From: Bacteroidales bacterium UBA5349
GTDB lineage: Bacteria; Bacteroidota; Bacteroidia; Bacteroidales; Tenuifilaceae
Direction of reading: 5' to 3'
NCBI GenBank assembly: GCA_002410065.1
Contig: DHQB01000002.1
Span: 49,293 to 113,292 of the forward strand
DNA: 64,000 nucleotides
The position numbers and the translations under genes are program-made. Of the stretch, positions 43,159-50,366 are shown one piece after another. The stretch's first letter is position 1. Each line of letters opens with the position of its first letter. Under the pieces are notes generated by a model, which saw nothing but the letters and a program-made list of their open reading frames with translations, did no database searches and was not told where the DNA came from.

Positions 43159-45309
43159 CTACTCTATAAGAGTCATTTCCTTCAGCAAATGTCCTGCAGA
43201 TGCATACTTATCAATAACAAAAAGAGCATAGCGAATATCAATGCTAACATTTCTGCACATTTCCGGATCGAACATAATATCGCTCATGGTGCCTTCCCAA
43301 ACCCTATCGAAGTTAAGTCCAACCAAATGTCCATCGCCATTAATAACTGGGCTACCTGAATTGCCTCCTGAGGTATGATTCGATGCTAAAAACCCTACGG
43401 GTACTGTTCCGTTTACTGCCCATCTGCCATAATCCTTTGCGTTATAAAGATCGAGCAAACGCTGGGGAACAGTATAGTCGTCTATACCCATCCTTGATTT
43501 ATCGGCAATTCCATCTAAGGTTGTTAGGTGGACATACTCTTTGCCATCTTCTGGAAAATACCCCTCAACCTTTCCATAGGTAACCCTTAGCGTAAAGTTT
43601 GCATCGGGGTAGTAAATATCATTGGGATTCATCTGCATTAATCCTTTAACATATGCTCTGTACAGTAAATCCAACTCATTATTTACTGCAGTTAAGTTTG
43701 GGTATACGCTGGCGCCATAAATACTATCAAACTGATAATTAAGCTTATACAGTATGTCGTTCTTTAGCAAGTTAATTCCACTGCCTTGGCTATCAGTAAG
43801 TATTGAAATTAGGGTTGTGCTATCGGCAAAAATCGATTGAGAGTATACTTCTTGTGCAATGGCATACCAATCATCGCTACTCTTAGGCTTTAGCTCCACT
43901 AAAGCCAATGGCGTTAATGCAGATGGCAGAATATCGCTTAACCTACTCATCATTATGGTGAAAACCTCAACATCAATTGGCTTATGGTAATCTTTATAAA
44001 AACTTCTGGTATAATTTATGAGTTTGTTGGACTGTTCTTCAATTACCTCGGCATTATCAGCATTATAAAGCAATCTGTTGAACTGCCTAACCAGTTGCAT
44101 TAGTTCAACTGCATAAAAAGCTTCTCGGTCTAGGCTAGCAGCAAGCAATAGAGGCCTTCGCACAGCATATAACTCATCAAACCGATTAAGAAGGTGGCCA
44201 TACTCTTGCTTTCGAGCAGGAGATTCATTAACCCACTCGCTAAATTTTTTCTCAAGATCCTGTTTCTTTTCTATGGCATTAAGCCTAATTAACCCATTTC
44301 GTTCTCCAATCCATTTTTTCCAAGCATTGGCAACTCCGGCTTGCTTGCTTGCATACTTAATCCGAACAGTATCACTTTGTAGCATATACTTATCCATAAC
44401 CCTTAGCCTTGCATCGCGAAGCGATATATTGAGCGGATTTATATCCTCAACCACTTGCGTTACCGCTTGCGAGGTAATATACTGCTGCGTAGTGCCTGGA
44501 TAACCATATACCATTGTAAAATCGCCAGGATTAACCCCTTTTAGCGATATTGGTAAATAACGCTTGGGAGTATAAGGAACGTTATCGGGCGAGTAGGCTG
44601 CAGGTTTATTATCCTTGTCGGCATAAATGCGGAAAAGTGAAAAATCGCCAGTATGGCGAGGCCACATCCAGTTATCGGTGTCGCCACCAAACTTACCTAT
44701 ATCTGATGGTGGGGCACCAACCAACCTAACGTCTAAAAACTCCTCATAGATAAATAAAAAATACTGGTTACCATAGAACATTGGTGTTACCCTTGCAGTG
44801 TAGTGATTATCAGCGGTTGACTCTTTAATAATAAGGTTAGAAACACTTTTTACAATGGAATCGCGAACCGACTCTTCAACACCCTCGGGGATAGCCGACA
44901 GAACCCTTTCGGTTACATCGTCCATCCGAACAAGAAAACTAACCGTGAGGCCTGGGTTAGAAAGTTCCTCTTGGCGTGTCATAGCCCAAAAACCATACTT
45001 AAGGTAATCGTGCTCAACCGATGATTGGCTCTGGATAACACCGAAACCACAATGGTGGTTTGTAATAAGTAATCCTTCAGGTGAGATCAGTTCGCCTGTA
45101 CAACCTCTGCCAAATATTACAATGGCATCTTTAATGCTTGGTTGATTTATGCTGTAAACATCTTCGGCAGTTAGTTTAAAGCCTTTCTTCTGCATCTCTT
45201 CAATGTTATACTTCCCAATAAGCATGGGAAGCCACATGCCTTGATCGGCAATAACTCCTAGCGGAAGAATAAGAATGGCAGCAAGTGTAGAAAGCAAGAA
45301 TCGTTTCAT
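43159..45309 (-). CDS. dpp11: S46 dipeptidyl-peptidase, DPP11 type (Asp/Glu-specific)
   Basis: 716 residues, usual for S46. Signal peptide about 1-21. The catalytic triad is visible: His in L-L-I-T-N-H-H-C-G-F-G (about 85-86), Asp in the middle region, and Ser in T-S-G-G-N-S-G-S-P-V. Eighteen residues after this Ser comes Arg (L-N-F-D-R-V-W-E-G). At this site DPP11 has Arg and binds Asp/Glu at P1, while DPP7 has Gly and prefers hydrophobic residues. The enzyme removes dipeptides from peptides in the periplasm and supports amino-acid fermentation. Confidence 0.92.
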   Translation of the reverse strand: MKRFLLSTLAAILILPLGVIADQGMWLPMLIGKYNIEEMQKKGFKLTAEDVYSINQPSIKDAIVIFGRGCTGELISPEGLLITNHHCGFGVIQSQSSVEHDYLKYGFWAMTRQEELSNPGLTVSFLVRMDDVTERVLSAIPEGVEESVRDSIVKSVSNLIIKESTADNHYTARVTPMFYGNQYFLFIYEEFLDVRLVGAPPSDIGKFGGDTDNWMWPRHTGDFSLFRIYADKDNKPAAYSPDNVPYTPKRYLPISLKGVNPGDFTMVYGYPGTTQQYITSQAVTQVVEDINPLNISLRDARLRVMDKYMLQSDTVRIKYASKQAGVANAWKKWIGERNGLIRLNAIEKKQDLEKKFSEWVNESPARKQEYGHLLNRFDELYAVRRPLLLAASLDREAFYAVELMQLVRQFNRLLYNADNAEVIEEQSNKLINYTRSFYKDYHKPIDVEVFTIMMSRLSDILPSALTPLALVELKPKSSDDWYAIAQEVYSQSIFADSTTLISILTDSQGSGINLLKNDILYKLNYQFDSIYGASVYPNLTAVNNELDLLYRAYVKGLMQMNPNDIYYPDANFTLRVTYGKVEGYFPEDGKEYVHLTTLDGIADKSRMGIDDYTVPQRLLDLYNAKDYGRWAVNGTVPVGFLASNHTSGGNSGSPVINGDGHLVGLNFDRVWEGTMSDIMFDPEMCRNVSIDIRYALFVIDKYASAGHLLKEMTLIE

Positions 45310-45557
45310 ATGTCTATTGTTTTGTTTTTAAAAGGTGTAAAAGGAACATTCATGGAATAGTAATTCTCGAATATATTGAGGCTATTGTTATGGATGTTTC
45401 ATCCTTAAAATATTTATTAGTTATTGATTACTTATATGTTTTACTATTGCTCAGAATATTTTAAACTTTTGGTCGAGCTAAAAATATATTTGCTGTTGAT
45501 ACATGAGTTGACTCTGATTTACAAATAGGGTTTAGTTCATTGAACTAGAATAACTAT

Positions 45558-46154
45558 TTATTCCTTTAAAAAAGCGAGTAATTCGGAGTACAATTTCTGA
45601 ACAGGCAAACCCATTACATTGAAATACGATCCCTCAATACGCTCAACTGCAGCATAGCCAATCCACTCTTGAATTCCATAGGCCCCCGCTTTATCGTAAG
45701 GTTTAAAGGCATCAACATAGTACTCAATTTCATCCATGCCCAAATGCCTAAAAAACACCTCCGTAATTGCTGAAAATGTATGAACCTTATCCCCATAAAC
45801 CAACGCTACACCCGTAACCACAAAGTGCTTATTACCCGATAGTTGCTTCAGCATCTCAACTGCTTCAAGCCTATCAGCAGGCTTACCTAAAACTTTGTTA
45901 TTTATCCAAACAATTGTATCTGAGGTTATCAGAATTTCGTTTGTTCCTAAAAATTCTCTGTATGGTTCGGACTTTTTAATGGCGAGGTACTCTGGAATTT
46001 GCTCAAAGGGCAAATTAGCAGGAAAATTTTCATCAACCTCTCCATTGGATCGAACCTCAAAGGGTAAGCCTAACTCGGCCAGCAACTGTTGCCTGCGAGG
46101 CGATTTTGAAGCCAATATCAAGATTTTATCCTTTAATGCATCTTTAAGCAGCAT
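45558..46154 (-). CDS. maf: Maf-family nucleotide pyrophosphatase
   Basis: 198 residues. N-terminus I-L-A-S-K-S-P-R-R-Q-Q-L-L (conserved S-x-S-P-R-R), then F-E-V-R, S-D-T-I-V-W, L-G-K-P and the C-terminal G-S-Y-F-N-V-M-G-L-P. Maf proteins hydrolyse non-canonical or modified NTPs (dTTP/UTP group: house-cleaning). Starts 20 bases after the M29 aminopeptidase gene and is co-transcribed with it. Confidence 0.93.
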   Translation of the reverse strand: MLLKDALKDKILILASKSPRRQQLLAELGLPFEVRSNGEVDENFPANLPFEQIPEYLAIKKSEPYREFLGTNEILITSDTIVWINNKVLGKPADRLEAVEMLKQLSGNKHFVVTGVALVYGDKVHTFSAITEVFFRHLGMDEIEYYVDAFKPYDKAGAYGIQEWIGYAAVERIEGSYFNVMGLPVQKLYSELLAFLKE

Positions 46155-46174
46155 AAGTGCGGGTTTTATTTTTA

Positions 46175-47149
46175 CTAAACCTCAAAACCAAGCAGTTTAC
46201 CCTTTTGCATAATAAGCTTATCATCAAAGTAAACATCGGGTTCAGTAACCAAGCCATCGAGATGACTACTTACTGAAATTTTTCCACCCATGGTAATATT
46301 GTTGCCAAAGGCAATGTGGATTGTGCCAAACACCTTTTCATCCTCCAGAATAAGACCGGTGAGTTTAGCTTTATAGTTTGTACCAATACCAAATTCGGCA
46401 ACGGCTCGGGCATCTCGTCCTACTTTATCAAGCATATTGGCTAGCTCATCGGCCTGTGGGCCACCTGTAATACTCTCGGCATACCCATTTACAATATCAA
46501 TAACAATAGGTTGTTTAATCATGCCAATGCCCGCCATGGAACCATCCACCACTACCCTCCCGTTCGTTTTATCTTCCCAAGGAGCAAGATAAACCTCGCC
46601 AGAGGGCAAGTTTCCACTTTCACCCTTTTCCCTAAGTACACCCTTGCTCCGAAGAATCATCCTATCCTTAACGGGCATGGTAACATCGGTTCCTTTTTTA
46701 GTAACCACTCGAATGGTACTAATCCCCTCCATTTTATCGGCAATAAAGTCGGTAAGAGAGATTATCCTATCGTAATCAGCGCTCAGGCAGCGGGCCATGG
46801 CATCCACTGTGATACCAGGCATTGTGCCAACCCTTACTCCCTCTTTCACAGCATTTCTTCGCGCATCGGTATGGGTTAGCGATTTTGCTGTAGGGCAAAC
46901 TACCACATCAACCTTTCTCATCATTTCGGCAACAGCCTCAGGGGGTTCTTGTCCGTTAATTTCGCCTGATTTTATTTCAATAAGCATCGATTCTTTTGCA
47001 ATGCCTTTCCCTGCTTCGTGAAGAGCAATTCCAATATCACGCTTAATCTCATCAGTTATAACCAACAGAGTTTCATTGCTTTTAAGCCCCATGCAATCTC
47101 TAAGTGCAATTATTGAGGCATCGCTAAGCTGCTTCTGAGTATAATCCAT
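46175..47149 (-). CDS. Aminopeptidase, M29-like (AmpT/AmpS family)
   Basis: 324 residues, slightly shorter than classical M29 enzymes (about 400). Features: N-terminal alpha/beta domain (E-T-L-L-V-I-T-D-E), V-V-V-C-P-T-A-K-S-L-T-H-T-D-A-R, and in the C-terminal half N-L-P-S-G-E-V-Y-L-A-P (metal-binding Glu), A-E-F-G-I-G-T-N, and G-T-I-H-I-A-F-G-N-N with a late His. A cytoplasmic metallo-aminopeptidase that probably finishes peptide breakdown; it fits with the DPP11 gene nearby. Confidence 0.87.
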   Translation of the reverse strand: MDYTQKQLSDASIIALRDCMGLKSNETLLVITDEIKRDIGIALHEAGKGIAKESMLIEIKSGEINGQEPPEAVAEMMRKVDVVVCPTAKSLTHTDARRNAVKEGVRVGTMPGITVDAMARCLSADYDRIISLTDFIADKMEGISTIRVVTKKGTDVTMPVKDRMILRSKGVLREKGESGNLPSGEVYLAPWEDKTNGRVVVDGSMAGIGMIKQPIVIDIVNGYAESITGGPQADELANMLDKVGRDARAVAEFGIGTNYKAKLTGLILEDEKVFGTIHIAFGNNITMGGKISVSSHLDGLVTEPDVYFDDKLIMQKGKLLGFEV

Positions 47150-47591
47150 TTATTTACATTTAAAATTTATGCGACCAAAATACGAAATAGGCACCTCTCT
47201 GCCAAAAATTTGATGGATTTCCGGTGTAGTTTCAGAAGAATAGAATAAGAAGCCTTTCGATAAAGGGAGAGAGAATTGGGCTATTAGACTTAAATTATAT
47301 TTTTTATATAACTATGTTAATCAATGGGATAACCTTTTATGTATATCAATTGATAAGATAAGGGGAAGGGAATTGAAATCGAATGAGTGATTAATAAAGG
47401 GAACATAGCGGAGGTGAAGGAACTGAAAGGGACATGTATCATGCAAAAAATGAGATTTAAGCAGCCGAATATCCCTTTTAGGTTGAATTACTATTTGATA
47501 CAATATATTACACGTTATATCTAGCGACTTTAAAGGAAACCCTAAACATTCGCAATTTTCCCCAATATCTTAAATTGTTTGAAGTATAGTC
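47150..47591. other. Long intergenic region, no gene
   Basis: About 440 bases. The part next to 47149 holds the aminopeptidase promoter. The middle (about 47355-47440) is purine-rich on the plus strand. The only ORF here, 60 codons at 47321-47503 minus, lacks signal or family features and is not accepted. A small RNA is possible but unsupported. Confidence 0.5.
47175..47206 (-). promoter_or_regulatory. Probable promoter of the aminopeptidase-maf operon
   Basis: On the minus strand TTTG (47203-47206), a 20-base spacer and TATTTTGG (47175-47182), a -7 box lacking one base of the consensus. It lies 25 bases before the ATG. Confidence 0.5.
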
Positions 47592-47641
47592 AAAAAAAAA
47601 CCTTCTCAAAATCTCATCTTTAATAATGAGTTTTAAGAAAG
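47592..47641 (-). terminator. Intrinsic terminator of the mini-lipoprotein genes
   Basis: On the minus strand a hairpin with CTCAT/ATGAG core and A/T extension arms (one bulge) is followed by nine T (47592-47600). It lies 22 bases after the stop of the distal mini-lipoprotein gene. Confidence 0.8.
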
Positions 47642-47662
47642 CAGGGGTACGAAAAGAAAAAT

Positions 47663-47797
47663 CTATCCGTTATTCTGGATTTGATTAACTTGGATGCTAG
47701 CATAAGCAGGACAAGCCTTGCGCGAACATGACCCAAAAACTGCTGCTACTGAAAATAACATAACAGCCAATACTATAAATCTTCTCTTCAACTTCAT
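47663..47797 (-). CDS. Mini-lipoprotein with CPAYA motif (44 residues)
   Basis: 44 residues, too short for normal gene calling. Signal peptide with lipobox F-G-S-C (Cys at residue 24), preceded by K-L-K-R-R. The mature peptide of 21 residues contains a second Cys in K-A-C-P-A-Y-A-S. The tandem neighbour upstream has the same layout (C-P-V-Y-A). Terminator directly downstream. Bacteroidota carry many tiny lipoproteins of unknown function. Confidence 0.8.
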   Translation of the reverse strand: MKLKRRFIVLAVMLFSVAAVFGSCSRKACPAYASIQVNQIQNNG

Positions 47798-47844
47798 GAT
47801 AAATGATTTTTTACCATGCCAAGATAAATAAAAAAAATCAAATC

Positions 47845-47982
47845 CTAAACTGGTTGAACAATTTCTTCAGCATTGTCGTTGTCGGCGTAAACCGGACAAG
47901 GAACATTATTATGGCATGAACTAACTAATATACTAGCAACAAACAGAATTGCCAACGCTAAAAAAATCCTTTTCGCTTTCAT
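47845..47982 (-). CDS. Mini-lipoprotein with CPVYA motif (45 residues)
   Basis: 45 residues. Start M-K-A-K-R-I-F-L-A-L, lipobox V-S-S-C (Cys at residue 23), then H-N-N-V-P-C-P-V-Y-A-D-N-D-N and an acidic tail. Its mature part shares with the downstream gene a second Cys six or seven residues after the lipid Cys, followed by P-x-Y-A. The two genes are separated by 47 bases on the same strand and are likely duplicates. Confidence 0.8.
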   Translation of the reverse strand: MKAKRIFLALAILFVASILVSSCHNNVPCPVYADNDNAEEIVQPV

Positions 47983-48012
47983 AATCTTTAGGTTAAAATG
48001 GTATTAAAAAAA

Positions 48013-48051
48013 ATAAAACTTCAACCAAACAACAACTAAAAGTTTGATTGA
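48013..48051 (-). terminator. Hairpin with T-rich tail before the mini-lipoproteins
   Basis: On the minus strand TCAATCAAAC (48051-48042) pairs with GTTTGGTTGA (48030-48021) with one G-U pair and an 11-base loop. An A/T tail including eight T follows. It could terminate transcription from the Ldh gene or act as an attenuator in the leader of the mini-lipoproteins. Confidence 0.55.
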
Positions 48052-48062
48052 ATATTATGGTG

Positions 48063-48098
48063 TAAATATACTCCAGAAATGAATAGTTGTTGCAAAAA
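48063..48098 (-). promoter_or_regulatory. Possible promoter of the mini-lipoprotein genes
   Basis: Minus strand: TTTTTG near 48093-48098, a 22-base spacer, then TATATTTA (48070-48063), one base off the -7 consensus. If used, the leader contains the hairpin at 48021-48051. Confidence 0.4.
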
Positions 48099-48196
48099 TG
48101 TATAAGAAATTAAATAGCATTTATATTGATATGAATCATCTTATTGGTAGCCACTATTAGCCAAACGTTCTTAATCCTTTATTGTTTAAAAAAAGG

Positions 48197-49273
48197 TTAT
48201 TTCAGTAAGGGAACATTAAGTTTCAGCGCAACACTATTTAAATCGCTAATTATATGAGGCAGAATTGCAATCCCGTTTGCAATGTTTTTATAGTAACTCA
48301 TCCTCTCAATATCTCCAGGTACTAGTACTTTCGTTTTTGGATTGCTTGGTTTAGCTCCCCTAAATGTTTCAATCCATTGGTCCATTGATTTTTTAAAATC
48401 CTCGGCTGGGCGGAATGCATCAATTCTGAAAGCACCAAAGAAATGCCCTAAGCCCTTGCCAACCGATTGCTGAAGTAACGGAAGATAGGCCACCTGCGGG
48501 GGAACAAAGGGGCCAAAATTGGCGCCAGATAAAACCGAAGAGAAAATATCAACTAACGAAGTTAAGCAATACCCCTTATGCCCACCGTGCTCAATATCGC
48601 CACCAAGGGTTAAAATTGCCCCGCCCTTTTCAATAGCCGATGGATCGGTTGAGGGATTCCCCTCTTTATCTTGAACCAAACCAAGGGACACTTCAAGTCC
48701 TTGTTTTGCTTTTATTGCTAGTTTACCCCTAGCAACAGGAGTGGTTGCAAAGTCGGCAACCAAAGGTGGCTGCTTATCGGCAGGTATTGCAACTGCAATG
48801 GGATTTGTTCCCAACAAACGGTCTGTGCTATTGGTGGGTGCTACCAGCGGGTTTGCATTGGTAAGCGCAATACCAATCATATCCTCTTCAAGAGCCATCA
48901 TAGAGTAGAACCCTGCAATGCCAAAATGGTTGCTATTGCGTGTTGCCACCCAGCCACTGCCAGCTACCTTAGCCTTTTCAATTGCCAGCATCATCGATTC
49001 TTTGGCTGCTATTGGTCCCAGTGCATTGCCTCCATCTATTGTTGCTGTTGATGGCGTTTGGTGAACAATGCTAATCTCTGGCTTAACGTTAATGCGACCT
49101 GCTGCTACCATTTGGTAATAATCCTTAACACGCATTAAACCATGCGATGGGATGCCCCTTAACTCGGCGGCAATTAAAACATCGGCAACTACTTGAGCAT
49201 GTTGCTTATTACAGCCCATAGCCATAAATAACTCTGTGGTATAGCTAAGCAACTCTTTGTGGTTGTGGTTCAT
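48197..49273 (-). CDS. Ldh-family NAD(P)-dependent dehydrogenase
   Basis: 358 residues. Malate/L-lactate/ureidoglycolate dehydrogenase family (not related to ordinary Rossmann LDH): A-A-E-L-R-G-I-P-S-H-G-L-M-R (catalytic His), T-R-N-S-N-H-F-G-I-A-G-F-Y, T-N-A-N-P-L-V-A-P-T, D-F-A-T-T-P-V-A-R-G-K and G-G-D-I-E-H-G-G-H-K-G-Y. Oxidises a 2-hydroxy acid or reduces the keto acid. It begins 15 bases after the SDR gene, so both form an operon. Substrate open. Confidence 0.9.
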   Translation of the reverse strand: MNHNHKELLSYTTELFMAMGCNKQHAQVVADVLIAAELRGIPSHGLMRVKDYYQMVAAGRINVKPEISIVHQTPSTATIDGGNALGPIAAKESMMLAIEKAKVAGSGWVATRNSNHFGIAGFYSMMALEEDMIGIALTNANPLVAPTNSTDRLLGTNPIAVAIPADKQPPLVADFATTPVARGKLAIKAKQGLEVSLGLVQDKEGNPSTDPSAIEKGGAILTLGGDIEHGGHKGYCLTSLVDIFSSVLSGANFGPFVPPQVAYLPLLQQSVGKGLGHFFGAFRIDAFRPAEDFKKSMDQWIETFRGAKPSNPKTKVLVPGDIERMSYYKNIANGIAILPHIISDLNSVALKLNVPLLK

Positions 49274-49288
49274 AAGAATTTTAGGATT

Positions 49289-50044
49289 TTACTTTCTGAA
49301 AATATAGAAAGAGTTTGCTTGAGCCGTTGGGGTTACCTCAATATCATTCAGATTAACATGCGGTGGGCGCGTAATGGCAAAAAGTACAACATCTGCAATA
49401 TCGTCGCCCGAAAGGGGTATCAACCCCATGTATGGTTTTTTTGCACTCTCAGAGTCACCCTTAAAACGAACTAAGGAAAATTCTGTTTCGGCCAGTCCAG
49501 GCCTAACCTCTGTTACCTTAATACCGTGCTTTACCATGTCGATACGCATGCTCTGAGAAAGAGCATGAACAGCATGTTTGGAGGCACAATAAACATTTCC
49601 GTTTTCGTAAACTTGAGTTCCTGCAGTAGAACCAATATTAACAATATGCCCGCCCCCTTGGGCAATCATTTGTTTTGATACTATTTTTGTAACGTAAAGC
49701 AAACCCTTAATATTAGTATCTATCATTCTCTCCCAATCGTCAACTACTCCGTCCTGAATGTGGTTTGACCCCACTGCAAGTCCTGCATTGTTGATCAAAA
49801 CATCAATTTTACTCCACTCTTTGGGCAATTTTCCAAGTGCACTCTCAACTTCGCACATTTTCCTTACATCAAAGCAAAGAGGCAATACCTTTTGGTTGAA
49901 CTGTGATTCAATTTCATGCCTCAGTGAGTCTAGTTTATCCTGTCTACGTCCTGTTATTATTACGTTAAACCCATTCTGTGCAAGTTTAACTGCTGTGGCT
50001 TTGCCAATACCTGATGTGGCACCTGTTATTATTGCTGTTTTCAT
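49289..50044 (-). CDS. SDR oxidoreductase, YdfG-like
   Basis: 251 residues with a standard classical SDR active site: G-A-T-S-G-I-G-K-A-T (about 8-17), N-N-A-G-L (about 88-92), catalytic Ser in N-I-G-S-T-A-G and Y-C-A-S-K-H-A-V (Tyr-x-x-x-Lys, about 155). YdfG-type enzymes oxidise 3-hydroxy acids such as serine or 3-hydroxypropionate with NADP. Operon with the Ldh-family gene, suggesting 2- and 3-hydroxyacid oxidation or carbonyl detoxification. Confidence 0.91.
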   Translation of the reverse strand: MKTAIITGATSGIGKATAVKLAQNGFNVIITGRRQDKLDSLRHEIESQFNQKVLPLCFDVRKMCEVESALGKLPKEWSKIDVLINNAGLAVGSNHIQDGVVDDWERMIDTNIKGLLYVTKIVSKQMIAQGGGHIVNIGSTAGTQVYENGNVYCASKHAVHALSQSMRIDMVKHGIKVTEVRPGLAETEFSLVRFKGDSESAKKPYMGLIPLSGDDIADVVLFAITRPPHVNLNDIEVTPTAQANSFYIFRK

Positions 50045-50317
50045 GAGAGAAAATTTTAGTTGATTTATTGATCATATGAAACACCCAAACTTTAGTTAAC
50101 ATGTTTTAACGGCTAATGGGAGTTTCTATGGATTAAAAAGTTTATAAAGTGATTGATTAAACATCATGTTATGCTTACAAAGAACAAAGTAAAGTTCAAA
50201 ATTAGGAAAAAGACGGGGTTATTAAAACGAAATGAGGATTAATATATCAATTAATGATTAAACGTATAACTTTTGAGGTGACTACTGAAAACCGTTAACT
50301 ACTAACGATTACCCTAC
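50045..50317. other. Intergenic region without genes
   Basis: About 270 bases between the divergent SDR and ABC-F genes. AT-rich; no RNA gene, repeat or ORF. The SDR promoter must be near 50045-50130 but no exact consensus was found on the minus strand. Confidence 0.55.
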
Positions 50318-50347
50318 TTGTGGATTAAGCTATATTTCATACTTTTG
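50318..50347 (+). promoter_or_regulatory. Promoter of the ABC-F gene
   Basis: TTG (50318-50320), a 19-base spacer and TACTTTTG (50340-50347), an exact -7 box. Transcription begins near 50354, leaving only about 13 bases before the ATG at 50367. Confidence 0.8.
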
Positions 50348-50360
50348 CCGTGCAAAAGTA
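50340..50360. promoter_or_regulatory. Perfect inverted repeat covering the -7 box and start site
   Basis: TACTTTTG (50340-50347) and CAAAAGTA (50353-50360) with a 5-base spacer CCGTG. Operator-like, or a hairpin at the very 5' end of the message. Confidence 0.55.
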
Positions 50361-50366
50361 AATATA

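Noticed and set aside
43120..43359. 79-codon plus-strand ORF over the end of the DPP11 gene
   Set aside because: Overlaps the terminator hairpin and conserved S46 coding sequence on the other strand.
47321..47503. 60-codon minus ORF in the intergenic region after the aminopeptidase
   Set aside because: No signal peptide, no motif, His/Leu-rich and no promoter or terminator of its own.
47603..47640. Small RNA in the region after the aminopeptidase
   Set aside because: The hairpin found belongs to the terminator of the mini-lipoproteins on the minus strand; no separate promoter was found.
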